Positions 8,914-17,681 of a DNA stretch of 61,572 bases are shown piece after piece. The notes below the pieces were generated by a model. That model was given only the letters and a program-made list of their open reading frames with translations. It was not told the origin of the DNA and did no database searches. The DNA comes from Pseudomonas yamanorum. GTDB lineage: Bacteria > Pseudomonadota > Gammaproteobacteria > Pseudomonadales > Pseudomonadaceae. The number at the start of each line of letters is the position of its first letter. Position 1 is the stretch's first letter. The stretch spans positions 1-61,572 of the forward strand of contig NZ_JACARE010000064.1 of assembly GCF_013386765.1 (NCBI RefSeq). Reading direction: 5' to 3'. The translations under genes and the position numbers were made by a program.

Positions 8914-9834
8914 ATGTCTGCTCTCGCTCAGTTGCTGCACGTGCGCACCCCCATGCTCGACATCGCCTACGAGGCCCATGGCCAGGAAGGCGGCGAGGTG
9001 GTGATCCTGCTGCACGGTTTCCCCTACGACCCACGCGGCTACGACGCGATCGCCCCGGTGGTCGCCGGGCGTGGCTACCGGGTGCTGGTGCCATACCTGC
9101 GGGGTTATGGCCCGACGCGCTTCATCAGCGCCAATGTAATGCGCTCCGGCCAACAAGCGGCGCTGGCCAAGGATCTGCTGGATTTCATGGATGCCCTGTC
9201 CATCGAAAAAGCCACGCTGGTGGGCTATGACTGGGGCGGACGCGCCGCCTGTATCGTCGCGGCGTTGTGGCCTGAGCGGGTGCACGGGCTGGTGACCGGC
9301 GATGGCTACAACATTCAGGATATTGCCGCCTCGACCCGGCCCCGGGCGCCGGAAACAGAGCATCGGCTGTGGTATCAGTTTTACCTTCACACCCAACGCG
9401 GGGTCGATGGCTTGACCGCCAACCGGCGTGAGTTCTGCCAGTTGCTGTGGGCGCTCTGGTCGCCGTCCTGGGCCGAGGGGCCGAGCCTGTATGGCCAGAC
9501 CGCACCCTCGTTTGATAACCCGGATTTTGTCGAGGTGGTGGTCCACTCCTACCGCCACCGCTTCATGTACGCACCGGGTGACCCGGCGCTGGAAAGTATC
9601 GAGCAGGCGCTGGTACAACCGCCGCCGATTTCGGTGCCAAGCATCTCGTTGTGCGGCGCCGATGACGGCGTGGGCCCGGCCCCGGTTGAAGATGACGACC
9701 TGGAGAACTTCAGCGGGTTTTACCGGCGCGAGGTACTGGCCGGCGTGGGCCACAATATTCCCCAGGAAGCACCCCAGGTCACCCTGGAGGCGATCTTCGA
9801 ATTGCTGAGCCTTAACCCCCAGCCAAAATCCTGA
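8914..9834 (+). CDS. Alpha/beta hydrolase (haloalkane dehalogenase/epoxide hydrolase type)
   Basis: This 306-residue alpha/beta-fold hydrolase has the oxyanion motif 'LLHGFPYDPRGYD'. The nucleophile elbow 'GYDWGG' uses Asp106 instead of Ser, and the catalytic His280 is in 'GVGHNIP'. An aspartate nucleophile points to the haloalkane dehalogenase and epoxide hydrolase branch rather than to esterases. The ATG at 8914 has GGAG at a good distance. It overlaps the end of bphP convergently by 23 nt. No neighbouring gene suggests a substrate, and there is no signal peptide. Confidence 0.85.
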   Translation: MSALAQLLHVRTPMLDIAYEAHGQEGGEVVILLHGFPYDPRGYDAIAPVVAGRGYRVLVPYLRGYGPTRFISANVMRSGQQAALAKDLLDFMDALSIEKATLVGYDWGGRAACIVAALWPERVHGLVTGDGYNIQDIAASTRPRAPETEHRLWYQFYLHTQRGVDGLTANRREFCQLLWALWSPSWAEGPSLYGQTAPSFDNPDFVEVVVHSYRHRFMYAPGDPALESIEQALVQPPPISVPSISLCGADDGVGPAPVEDDDLENFSGFYRREVLAGVGHNIPQEAPQVTLEAIFELLSLNPQPKS

Positions 9835-12007
9835 AGCTGAACACGCTGCCCTGCCCCGCCACGCTTTCGGCCCACAGGGTGCCGCCATGGGCTTCGATAA
9901 TGCCGTGGGAAATGTACAACCCCAGCCCGCTGCCGGTGGGGTTGCCCTCGCGGGAGGTCCAGTAGCGATCGAAGATATACGGCAGTTGCGCCGGGTCGAT
10001 GCCGATGCCGTTGTCGCACACCCGGAACAACACGTCGTCACCGTCAGCCTCGGCAATCACCTCGATCACACCGCCCGCCGGGGTGAATTTCAGGGCGTTG
10101 CCCAACAGGTTGGAAAACACCTGGAACAACCGCTCCGGGTCGGCCTGCACACACAGCCCCGGCGCAGAACGCCATGTCAGGTCAACGCCCTTGGCTGCCG
10201 CCAGCGGCTGCCACATCGAGCAGATCTGTTCCTGGGTCGCCGCCACATCCAGCTGTTGCAGCGAAACACTGTAGCGCCCGGCCTCGATGCGCGAGATATC
10301 GATCAAGTCTTCCAGCAGCGTGTTCATGCGCGACGTAGCGTTTTGCATGGTCTCAATCGCGCTGGAGAGGCGCCGGCTGGTCTTGTTGTCTGCGGCGGGC
10401 AGCATGCTGCGCATCATGCCGCATTGCATCAGCAGGATGGTCAGCGGGCTGCGCAGGTCATGGGAGACTACGGCCACCAGCTCATCACGCGCCCGTACGG
10501 CCTCATGTTCACGCTGCACCTGGCGCGCGAGGTCGTGCTCCAGGGCGTTGCGACGCAGGTTTTCCACCGCCTGCAATTGCGACAGTGTCCAATACAGCGC
10601 CTTGCCGTCAACCTGCTGCTTCCACAGTTCAAACGACAGGCGCGGGCTTAACGTCGTGCCGCCCGGTTCCTGGTGTTTGATCGGCTGGCCGCTCCACTCC
10701 ACCGTCGACTGAACCTCCGGGCGAAACCACATCACCGCGTTGTCCACCGGCTTGGGCAGGCAGAACGCCAACAGGCCACTGGCATGGGCCTGATAGGCCG
10801 CCGCCGGGGGAAAGTCCGCAGACAGCTGATGGCTGTGCACCACGCCTTTGCCTTGCCCGCGCACCCACCGGTACAGCTCGTGGATCTCAGCCCGCGTGGG
10901 GCAAACGCCGAACACATGCAGGCGCTCTTCCACCAGAATCGCCAGGCCACCGGCGGCAGTCAGGTTCAGCAGCGATTGCGCATACGGCAGCAGGCTTTCC
11001 ATTACATCGCACTGATCTGCCGTCATGGCCGCCACCAACTCTTCAACCATGGCGGCCTTTTCGCGTTGCTGGCCGCGCTCCTGCTTCTCCTGGAGCAAAG
11101 TGATCTGCATCGACAGCAGTTGGCCGACGCTGGTGCACGCCGTGCGCAGTTCATGGGGCACGCGCAACGGCTCACGGTGACCACAGGTGATCAGGCCCCA
11201 GAGCTGGTCATCCTTGAGCAGCGAAATGCTCATGGAGGACCGCACGCCCATGTTCTTCAAATAGTGGCAGTGCACCGGGGAAACGCTGCGCAACACGGCG
11301 AAGCTGAGGTCCAGGGGCTGGCCGGTGTCGGGGCGCAGGGCCGGCAGGATCGGCACCGGCTGGTACTCGGCGTCGGGGATCGCGCGGATCCAGTTCAGCC
11401 GGTACAACTCGCGGGCCTGGGGCGGAATGTCCGAGGCGGGGAAACACAGCCCCAGGTAGGGTTGCATGCCGTCGCTGAGGGCTTCGCCGATGACCTTGCC
11501 GTGGCCTTCCTGCTCGAAGCGGTACAAGGTGACCCGGTCATAGCCGGTCAGGGCGCGAATTTCGGTGACGCAGACCTGGTACAGGCTTTCGAGGGTCTTG
11601 GCCGACTGTAGCCGGCGCAGCGTGCGGGCGAGCTGGCTCACGGCGCTGTGCTGAACCGTCAGGGCTCGCTCCAGCTCGAGAAACAGCAGGCCCTGATGGC
11701 GGTGCAAAAGGATGTCGTAGGCGTAGCCTTCAAGCGTCAGTTGGTGCAGTTCATCTGCGTCGGCGTCCAGGTCGGCCAAGGCGAGGACGACCTGCGCCGC
11801 CGCCTTGCTGCCCAGCACACTGGCCAGGGCCTGGCCCGAGATGCGCTCGGCGTCCAGGCCCAATGCCACGGTCAGGTTGCTGCTGGCTTGCAGCACCTCA
11901 AGCGCCGGCTCGCTCAATGTCAACAGCAGGCCGTGGGGCTGGATCGAACCGGGAATGTGGATGGGCTCACTGGCGCAATCGTCTATCAGCGTATCAAGCG
12001 TGGTCAT
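9812..12007 (-). CDS. bphP: Bacteriophytochrome sensor histidine kinase
   Basis: The product is 731 residues. The order is PAS, GAF and PHY domains, then HisKA and HATPase_c. The N-terminus has Cys11 in front of 'EPIHIPGSIQPHG', the conserved biliverdin-attachment context. The GAF domain keeps the 'PASDIP' motif. The kinase has His516 in 'SHDLRSPL', an N-box 'NLLGNALKFTP', and G-boxes 'DNGIGIDP' and 'GSGLGLYI'. It should sense red/far-red light through a biliverdin adduct. The ATG at 12007 overlaps the bphO stop by 4 nt (ATGA), tying it to the chromophore-forming enzyme. No response regulator gene follows, so its phosphotransfer partner lies elsewhere. Confidence 0.95.
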   Translation of the reverse strand: MTTLDTLIDDCASEPIHIPGSIQPHGLLLTLSEPALEVLQASSNLTVALGLDAERISGQALASVLGSKAAAQVVLALADLDADADELHQLTLEGYAYDILLHRHQGLLFLELERALTVQHSAVSQLARTLRRLQSAKTLESLYQVCVTEIRALTGYDRVTLYRFEQEGHGKVIGEALSDGMQPYLGLCFPASDIPPQARELYRLNWIRAIPDAEYQPVPILPALRPDTGQPLDLSFAVLRSVSPVHCHYLKNMGVRSSMSISLLKDDQLWGLITCGHREPLRVPHELRTACTSVGQLLSMQITLLQEKQERGQQREKAAMVEELVAAMTADQCDVMESLLPYAQSLLNLTAAGGLAILVEERLHVFGVCPTRAEIHELYRWVRGQGKGVVHSHQLSADFPPAAAYQAHASGLLAFCLPKPVDNAVMWFRPEVQSTVEWSGQPIKHQEPGGTTLSPRLSFELWKQQVDGKALYWTLSQLQAVENLRRNALEHDLARQVQREHEAVRARDELVAVVSHDLRSPLTILLMQCGMMRSMLPAADNKTSRRLSSAIETMQNATSRMNTLLEDLIDISRIEAGRYSVSLQQLDVAATQEQICSMWQPLAAAKGVDLTWRSAPGLCVQADPERLFQVFSNLLGNALKFTPAGGVIEVIAEADGDDVLFRVCDNGIGIDPAQLPYIFDRYWTSREGNPTGSGLGLYISHGIIEAHGGTLWAESVAGQGSVFSFRILAGG

Positions 12008-12591
12008 CGCAGCACCCCGCAGTGGTCCAGCCACTGCTCGAAACACAGGAAGGTCGACTCGGCGACGCTTACCGCCTCCAGGCGTTCGGCGGGGGATTGC
12101 AGTGGGTACAGGCAGTCGAGGAAGCGCTGCCACAGGGCGCTGGTCTCAGCGCCGTACACATTCATGAACGCGCCACCGTTGGTGGAGCCAACACCAATCT
12201 TGATCTCGATCAGGTTGCGCAACACCTGGCCGCCGAGGGTGGCGCCTTCCAGCACGTAGAGGGCGCCCAAGGCTTGGGCCACGTTGGTAATGGCGGGCAG
12301 TTCGGGGCATATCGGCAAGGCGTCGATCTGCGGGTTTTCCAGGCCCAGCGCTAGCAAATCCGCCTGCAAATACGGGGTTTTGCTGCGCCGTCCCCATTCC
12401 AAGCCAGGGATGATTTCGCCCCACGGCGCCAGGGCGCGCTCCAGCGGCTGATAGAAGCCGTAGTAGGCGCTCATCAGCTCGCGGTAAAGCGCCAGGTCCA
12501 TGCGGGAAAAAGGCAGCCGGGTATCGAGGCGTCGATGCAGTGCAGCGGTTGCCGCGCGCAATTCAACAAGGACAGGAGGTAGTGAATTCAT
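12004..12591 (-). CDS. bphO: Biliverdin-producing heme oxygenase
   Basis: This protein of about 195 residues is a heme oxygenase of the BphO type. 'ATAALHRRLDTRLPF' near the N-terminus contains the likely proximal heme His, and 'ALYVLEGATLGGQVL' matches the distal helix Gly-rich segment. It cleaves heme to biliverdin, the chromophore for the phytochrome encoded by the overlapping next gene. The start at 12591 (MNSLPP) fits the family length. It has only a weak ribosome site, and the frame can extend to a TTG at 12657. The AT-rich gap before 12706 probably holds the promoter. Confidence 0.93.
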   Translation of the reverse strand: MNSLPPVLVELRAATAALHRRLDTRLPFSRMDLALYRELMSAYYGFYQPLERALAPWGEIIPGLEWGRRSKTPYLQADLLALGLENPQIDALPICPELPAITNVAQALGALYVLEGATLGGQVLRNLIEIKIGVGSTNGGAFMNVYGAETSALWQRFLDCLYPLQSPAERLEAVSVAESTFLCFEQWLDHCGVLR

Positions 12592-12705
12592 AAGCAGTGC
12601 GTACGCCGGAAGGGTCGAAACCGCGACGTAGAGGCCTGGGATCAAGTCACTGCGCAATGGACTGTGGGTAACATAGCACCTTGATACAAAAACATTCCTA
12701 TTCGT

Positions 12706-13689
12706 TCAATTTCGATCAGTTCTAACAGGGGCGGAAAACCGTTCGCGGTAGACCTGGGGCGTGATCGACACCGCCCGCAGGAAGCTGCGGCGCATGGTTT
12801 CTTCGCAGCCAAACCCGCAGTGCAAGGCAATGCGCTTGATCGACGCGCTGCTGTCGGCCAGTTGCCGGCGGGCGGTTTCCACGCGGATCAGCTCGACGGC
12901 CCGCGCAGGGGTCTGGCCGGTTTCGCTGCGGTAGTGGCGCACGAAGCTGCGTTCGCTCATGCCCGCCTGGGCGGCCAGTGTGGCGACGTTCAAATCCAGG
13001 GTCAGGTGTTCGGCGATCCAGGCGTGCAATTCTGCAAAACGGTTGCCGCCCTTTTGCAGGGACAACGTCACGCTGAACTGCGATTGCCCACCGGGGCGCT
13101 TGAGAAACACCACCAGGTGCCGCGCCACTTCCAGGGCCACGGCGCGGCCCAGGTCCTCTTCCACCAGTGCCAGGCACAAGTCGATGCCGGCAGTCACCCC
13201 GGCGGAAGTCCACAGGTTGCCCTGCTGGATGAAAATCGGGTTGGCTTCCACCCTCAGCTGTGGGTATTTGCGCGCAAGCTCTTCACAACGGGTCCAGTGG
13301 GTCGCCACGCGGCAGCCGTCGAGCAAACCGCTGGCGGCCAGCAAAAAGGCGCCGGTGCACACCGAAGTCATGCGCCGTGACAGCGTGGCTTTTTGGCGCA
13401 CCCAGTCCACCAGGGCCGGGTCTTCGGCGGCACCGTAAACGCCCCAGCCGCCGGCGATCACCAGGGTGTCGCACGGTGCGTCGGCGGCCGGCAGCGGCTC
13501 GGCCACCAGGGCCAGGCCCGCCGAAGTCATCACCGGCTCGGCCTGGGCGGCGATCACACTCACCGCATAGGGCAAGGGCAAACCTTGCTGGCGCGCCAGG
13601 TCATTGGCCGAGGCAAACACTTGCAAAGGCCCGGTGACGTCGAGCACCTGCACATTGGGGAACGCGAGTACGTTGATGATTCTGGGCAT
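12706..13689 (-). CDS. GlxA-family AraC-type regulator (DJ-1/PfpI plus HTH)
   Basis: This 327-residue regulator has an N-terminal DJ-1/PfpI amidotransferase-like domain (about 1-185, 'VQVLDVTGPLQVFASAND' and 'SVCTGAFLLAASGLLDG'). A C-terminal AraC helix-turn-helix pair (about 225-325) includes 'AGMSERSFVRHYRSETG'. The gene is divergent from the isonitrile hydratase gene across 91 bp, and both proteins carry a DJ-1 fold, so I infer that it regulates inhA in response to a small ligand. The ATG at 13689 was chosen because the DJ-1 beta strand starts at once after it. An imperfect palindrome TGGCG-N4-CGCCA (13714-13727) in the gap might be its operator. Confidence 0.88.
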   Translation of the reverse strand: MPRIINVLAFPNVQVLDVTGPLQVFASANDLARQQGLPLPYAVSVIAAQAEPVMTSAGLALVAEPLPAADAPCDTLVIAGGWGVYGAAEDPALVDWVRQKATLSRRMTSVCTGAFLLAASGLLDGCRVATHWTRCEELARKYPQLRVEANPIFIQQGNLWTSAGVTAGIDLCLALVEEDLGRAVALEVARHLVVFLKRPGGQSQFSVTLSLQKGGNRFAELHAWIAEHLTLDLNVATLAAQAGMSERSFVRHYRSETGQTPARAVELIRVETARRQLADSSASIKRIALHCGFGCEETMRRSFLRAVSITPQVYRERFSAPVRTDRN

Positions 13690-13780
13690 GATTGGCGTGA
13701 TTCGTGGGTTGAATGGCGTATGCGCCAAAGCCTAGGTGACTAGAGTGAAGCCGTCCATCCCTTTATCAGGAGCAGTCCCC

Positions 13781-14461
13781 ATGACCTTGCAGATCGGCTT
13801 TTTGTTGTTCCCCGGCATCCAGCAACTGGACCTCACCGGGCCCTACGACGTGTTGGGATCGCTGCCGGATGTGAAGCTGCATCTGGTGTGGAAGGACCTG
13901 GCGCCGGTCACCTCCAGCACCGGCCTGGTGTTTACCCCCAGCACCACCTATGAGGCGTGCCCGACGCTGGATGTGATCTGCGTGCCGGGCGGCTCGGGGG
14001 TTGGGGCGTTGATGGAAGATGAACCAACCCTGGCGTTTCTCAAGGCCCAAGCGCAAACCGCGCGTTATGTGACCTCGGTGTGCACCGGCTCCCTGGTGCT
14101 GGGGGCGGCGGGCTTGCTGCGCGGGCGCCGCGCGACCACCCACTGGGCCTACCACGACATGCTGGCCCCGCTCGGCGCGATCCCGGTGCAGGAGCGCGTG
14201 GTGCGTGACGGCAACCTGTTGACCGGTGGCGGGATCACCGCCGGGATCGATTTCGCCCTGACCCTGGCGGCCGAGCTGTACAGCGAAGCGGCGGCGCAAC
14301 TGGTGCAGTTGCAGATTGAATATGCCCCGGCCCCGCCGTTCAACGCCGGCCGGCCGGAGACCGCACCGGCGCACGTGCTGGAAGAAGCCCGCAAACGCAC
14401 CGCCGAGTCGCGCAAGACCCGGGGTGAAATCGTGGCCCGGGCGGCGGCGCGGCTGGGTTAA
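13781..14461 (+). CDS. inhA: Isonitrile hydratase (DJ-1 superfamily)
   Basis: This 226-residue protein closely matches, from memory, the characterised Pseudomonas isonitrile hydratase, which converts isonitriles (R-NC) to N-substituted formamides. With the ATG at 13781 (AGGAG upstream), Asp17 in 'LDLTGPYDV' and the nucleophile Cys101 with Thr102 in 'SVCTGS' fall at the same numbers reported for that enzyme. The 'TTHWAYHDM' and 'GGGITAGIDFAL' motifs of the family follow. It is transcribed away from the GlxA-type regulator. The last codons overlap the ABM-domain gene tail to tail by 4 nt. It likely detoxifies or uses isonitrile natural products. Confidence 0.93.
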   Translation: MTLQIGFLLFPGIQQLDLTGPYDVLGSLPDVKLHLVWKDLAPVTSSTGLVFTPSTTYEACPTLDVICVPGGSGVGALMEDEPTLAFLKAQAQTARYVTSVCTGSLVLGAAGLLRGRRATTHWAYHDMLAPLGAIPVQERVVRDGNLLTGGGITAGIDFALTLAAELYSEAAAQLVQLQIEYAPAPPFNAGRPETAPAHVLEEARKRTAESRKTRGEIVARAAARLG

Positions 14462-14799
14462 GCGTTCGCGTGCCCGTGGCGGTCGGCGGGCACCAGATGC
14501 CCGATCGTGCCGTCGCCATACGCCCGTTCCACCTTGGAAATCACCACGTGATAACCGCCGTACCAGCGGCGGTACAGGCGCTTGGCTTCCAGGTGGGTCG
14601 GGTGGCTGGCAAAGGCGCGGATCGACGCTTCATCGCGCCAGTAATAACTGGCGTTGATCAACCCGCCATCCGCCGAGCGCCACGACTCGGCCCCCACATA
14701 TCCCGGCAGCCTTGCCGCCAGTGCGTCGATCAAATCCGTGAGGCGCTGGAACTCATCATCCCGTTCACCGGGCTTGTAGATAAAGGCTGCGATGTACAT
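14458..14799 (-). CDS. Antibiotic-biosynthesis-monooxygenase (ABM) domain protein
   Basis: This 113-residue single-domain protein resembles dimeric alpha/beta ABM-fold proteins ('MYIAAFIYKPGERDDEFQRL', 'ASYYWRDEASIRAFASHPTH'). Members are heme-degrading, quinone-modifying or simply stress-linked enzymes; the function here cannot be assigned. AAGGA precedes the ATG. It starts 27 nt after the LysE-type exporter gene on the same strand, so the two probably share a transcript. Confidence 0.8.
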   Translation of the reverse strand: MYIAAFIYKPGERDDEFQRLTDLIDALAARLPGYVGAESWRSADGGLINASYYWRDEASIRAFASHPTHLEAKRLYRRWYGGYHVVISKVERAYGDGTIGHLVPADRHGHANA

Positions 14800-14826
14800 G
14801 GGTAACGTCCTTTTATAAGTGGTTTA

Positions 14827-15456
14827 TCACGCTGGCCGAGACATCAGCGCCAACCGCACGGCCAGCACCATCAGCACGGTGGCCAGGCCCCATTTCTGTA
14901 AGCCTGCGCTACCCGGTTTGCCGGCAAAAAACCGGCTCACCGCCCCGCCAAAAATCCCCAGCACGGCATGAAATACGCCGCTGATCAGCGTCAGGATCAC
15001 CCCAAGTTGCACCAGTTGCAGCGCGATCGGCCCCGCCTCGGGGCTGACGAATTGCGGCAGGAACACCATGAAAAACAGCAACGCCTTGGGGTTGAGCACA
15101 CTGTTGAGCATCGCCCGCACAAACACCCGGCCCAGGGGCTCCCGGGTGACGTGGGCGGTGTCCAGGGCCGGTGTTTTTTGCAGGGTCTTGAACACCAGCC
15201 ACAGCAGGTACAACACCCCGGCATAGCGGATCAGGTCGAAGGCCGGCGGCCAGCTCGCGACCAGTGCGGTGACGCCGGTCGCGGTCAGGGCCGTGAGCAG
15301 CAGGTCCGCCACGCTGATGCCCAGCCCCGACGCCACACCGCCACGCCAGCCATAGGTCACACCGTGGCTGATGACGAAGGCCATGTTCGGGCCCGGCGAT
15401 AACAACAGCAGCAGGACTGCACCAGAGAAAACAGCCAGGGTTGCGAGGTCGATCAT
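14827..15456 (-). CDS. LysE/RhtB-family amino-acid exporter
   Basis: This inner-membrane protein of about 209 residues has six predicted helices and the LysE family signature 'LLLLLSPGPNMAFVISHG' followed by 'GWRGGVASGLGISVADL'. It exports amino acids or small amino-acid-like molecules. The ATG at 15456 lacks a strong ribosome site; an in-frame GTG five codons upstream is possible. It is divergent from the MocR-type regulator at 15551, a common arrangement that suggests control by that protein. A small inverted repeat ATCAG-N5-CTGAT (15491-15505) lies in the shared gap. Confidence 0.88.
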   Translation of the reverse strand: MIDLATLAVFSGAVLLLLLSPGPNMAFVISHGVTYGWRGGVASGLGISVADLLLTALTATGVTALVASWPPAFDLIRYAGVLYLLWLVFKTLQKTPALDTAHVTREPLGRVFVRAMLNSVLNPKALLFFMVFLPQFVSPEAGPIALQLVQLGVILTLISGVFHAVLGIFGGAVSRFFAGKPGSAGLQKWGLATVLMVLAVRLALMSRPA

Positions 15457-15550
15457 GCTCAAGCCATCCACCGGGAAAGCCTGTAGATTAATCAGCTCAC
15501 CTGATACAAACAAAAAATTGATCTAGATACGCTTTGCACAGGAACGCGCC

Positions 15551-16876
15551 ATGGCTCAGGTCCGCTACAAACTGATCGTCGATGAACTGGCCACGCGGAT
15601 TCGTGCCGGAAAGTTACCGCCGGGCACCCAGTTGCCGACCGTGCGCAACCTGATGAACAGCCATCGCATCGCCCTGGCCACCGCCTTGCGGGTGTACAGC
15701 GAACTGGAGGCCAGCGGCCTGGTGGTGGGTGAGCCGGGGCGCGGCACTTTTGTGCGCGACACCACGTTGCTGCGAGGCATGGGCCTGGTGCAACAGCCGC
15801 TGCAACCGGGCACCGTAGACCTGAGCCTCAACTACCCTTCGCTGCCCGGCCAGGCCGAGATGCTGCGCGACGGTTTACGCGCCATCGCCGCCTCGGGCGA
15901 CCTCGATGCGCTGCTGCATTCCGCCCCACAGGGTGGCCGCGCCCATGAACGGCAGACGGCGGCGCGGCACCTGCGTAATCGGCAGATTCGCGTAGGGGGC
16001 GAGCAGGTATTGATCGTCAATGGCGCGCAACAAGGCCTGTCCGTGAGCCTGATGGCGCTGCTGCAACCGGGGGATGTGCTGGCGGTAGATGCGCTGACGT
16101 ATCCCGGGTTGAAAACCTTGGCCCAGTCCCAACGCATCGACCTGGAGCCACTGCCACAACCGGCTGGCCATACGGACCTGGATGCGCTGGAGGCCTTGTG
16201 CAAACGGCGCCCGGTGCGGGCGTTTTATTGCATGCCCACGTTGCACAATCCGCTGGGCACGGTGATGGGCGAAGCTGATCGCGAGCGCCTTGCCGCGTTG
16301 GCTGAGCGATACGATTTTCTACTGATCGAAGACGGCGCCTACGCCTTTCTCGCCGAGCCCGCACCCAAGCCGTTGTTCACCTATGCGCCGTTGCGCACGG
16401 TGTATGTGTCCGGCCTTTCGAAGAGCGTGGCATCGGGGTTGCGGGTGGGGTTTATCGTGGCGCCCAAGGCGTTGGTGCCGGCGCTGGAGCAAGCGATTCG
16501 CGTTGCAACCTGGAGCACACCGACACTCACGGTGAACCTGGCGTGCCGCTGGATCGAATCCGGCGCGGTGGATGCGCTGGAAGAACACAAGCGCCAGGAT
16601 GCGCGCCAACGTCAGGTGTTGGCACGGGAGGTATTGCAGGGTTGCGAGATAATTGCGCATCCGACGTCGTATTACCTGTGGTTTGTATTGCCCGAAGGCT
16701 TGCGGGCGGATGCGGTGGTGGCTGCGCTTGAGGGCCAGGGTGTGCGTGTCACCAGTGCCGAGCCGTTTGCCTGTACAGCGCATGTGCCGCATGCGTTGCG
16801 GGTGGCACTGGGGTCGATTGATTTGGCGACATTGCGGGTGGCCTTGGGGAAAATTCGCGAAGCAATTCGGATATGA
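15551..16876 (+). CDS. MocR-family regulator (GntR HTH plus PLP aminotransferase domain)
   Basis: This 441-residue chimera has an N-terminal GntR winged helix (residues 1-75, 'GTQLPTVRNLMNSHRIA'). A fold-type-I aminotransferase-like domain follows. The Schiff-base Lys291 is in 'VSGLSKSVASGLRVGFI', and the PLP-contacting segment 'FYCMPTLHNPLG' is intact. MocR proteins sense PLP or a PLP-amino-acid adduct and often control a divergent transporter or metabolic gene. The divergent LysE exporter is the natural target. The ATG at 15551 was chosen by direct fit to the winged-helix start. Confidence 0.9.
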   Translation: MAQVRYKLIVDELATRIRAGKLPPGTQLPTVRNLMNSHRIALATALRVYSELEASGLVVGEPGRGTFVRDTTLLRGMGLVQQPLQPGTVDLSLNYPSLPGQAEMLRDGLRAIAASGDLDALLHSAPQGGRAHERQTAARHLRNRQIRVGGEQVLIVNGAQQGLSVSLMALLQPGDVLAVDALTYPGLKTLAQSQRIDLEPLPQPAGHTDLDALEALCKRRPVRAFYCMPTLHNPLGTVMGEADRERLAALAERYDFLLIEDGAYAFLAEPAPKPLFTYAPLRTVYVSGLSKSVASGLRVGFIVAPKALVPALEQAIRVATWSTPTLTVNLACRWIESGAVDALEEHKRQDARQRQVLAREVLQGCEIIAHPTSYYLWFVLPEGLRADAVVAALEGQGVRVTSAEPFACTAHVPHALRVALGSIDLATLRVALGKIREAIRI

Positions 16877-16989
16877 ATAAAGGGCCAGCAGGGTAAATCC
16901 CTTTGATTTGCGGGACATTTCCGAGACAATCTTTCGGCCTTGTGCCCATTGGAACCTGTGGCTAGTCTTCGCCCCGTCACTGCTCATCA

Positions 16990-17174
16990 GTGATCGGGTT
17001 TAGTCGCTCGGGTCTTACATGGCGCATGAGTCTCATGAAGTTTTATGGTGGCTGTGCGTAGGGCGCCTTCGGGTGCGCCGGTTTTCCATGTGGCCGGTCG
17101 ACTAACCTGCGCATAGCCGCCACCCTCGTTTAGTCGCGACGGGTGTCAGCTCCTAAAACATATGGAGTTACACC
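16990..17174 (+). promoter_or_regulatory. Structured 5' leader of DUF6124-like gene with masked ribosome site
   Basis: The 300 nt between the MocR gene and 17175 hold no gene but strong RNA structure. GGTGGC-TGTGCG (17047-17058) can pair with CGCATAGCC-GCCACC (17110-17124), enclosing a GGCGC/GCGCC hairpin (17062-17079). The 10-mer GTTTAGTCGC occurs twice (16998-17007 and 17128-17137). Both copies are complementary over 7 nt to CGACTAA at 17099-17105, so the pairings exclude each other. The Shine-Dalgarno GGAG (17164-17167) lies in a hairpin: GGTGT-C-AGCTCC (17142-17153) pairs with GGAGTT-ACACC (17164-17174), ending at the ATG. This looks like a translational switch. Confidence 0.6.
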
Positions 17175-17477
17175 ATGAATAAACCCGTCCCCGACCCACC
17201 CATCGACCATTTCAAAAACCGCGCCGCCTTCAATCGCGCTCTCGAACACTACCTGCCCTCCCAGGGTTTCCACACCGTGAACGAAGACCTGAGCTTCGAA
17301 GACTCCCTTCTCTACACCGCCAGCCTGCTGAGCAGCGCCTCGGCCACCGCGCTCGATTGCGGCGAACTGCTGCGAAGCCCCGAGCGGGCGAAGTTGTTGG
17401 CGGTGTGGCATTTGCTGGAAATTGCCAAGACCACAGTCGACCGCTCAATTGAGTGCCTGCACCTGCGCAAGGCTTAA
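17175..17477 (+). CDS. Small DUF6124/DUF3077-like protein
   Basis: This 100-residue soluble protein has the outline of a Pseudomonas-specific family that I recognise as DUF6124 (formerly DUF3077). It has a Pro-rich start ('MNKPVPDPPIDHF'), a middle helix with 'FEDSLLYTASLLSSASATAL', and a closing helix with 'LAVWHLLEIAKTTVDRSIE'. Family members occur in many paralogues per genome and have no proven function. The most notable feature is its upstream RNA leader, whose hairpin covers the ribosome site up to the ATG. A REP pair follows the stop codon. Confidence 0.75.
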   Translation: MNKPVPDPPIDHFKNRAAFNRALEHYLPSQGFHTVNEDLSFEDSLLYTASLLSSASATALDCGELLRSPERAKLLAVWHLLEIAKTTVDRSIECLHLRKA

Positions 17478-17508
17478 AAACAACGCGGTCAAAACTGTGG
17501 GAGCGGGC

Positions 17509-17572
17509 TTGCTCGCGAAAGCGGCGTACCAGTCAACGCATGCATTGACTTGAAAACCGCTTTCGCGAGCAA
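17509..17572. repeat. REP inverted pair
   Basis: TTGCTCGCGAAAGCGG (17509-17524) is the exact complement of 17557-17572, with the preceding 'ctgtgggagcgggc' completing the REP consensus on the left. The outer part of the right copy has decayed ('ccttgatcc'). It lies between the DUF6124-like gene and the PAAR gene. Confidence 0.8.
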
Positions 17573-17681
17573 CCTTGATCCAGAACCGACCTACACCAAA
17601 GCAGGAAGCGTCCGACTACTCACTTCTCCTCCTCTCCCCTAGCGTGCCGTGTCCTGAACATTACAAAAGGACACATCAGGG

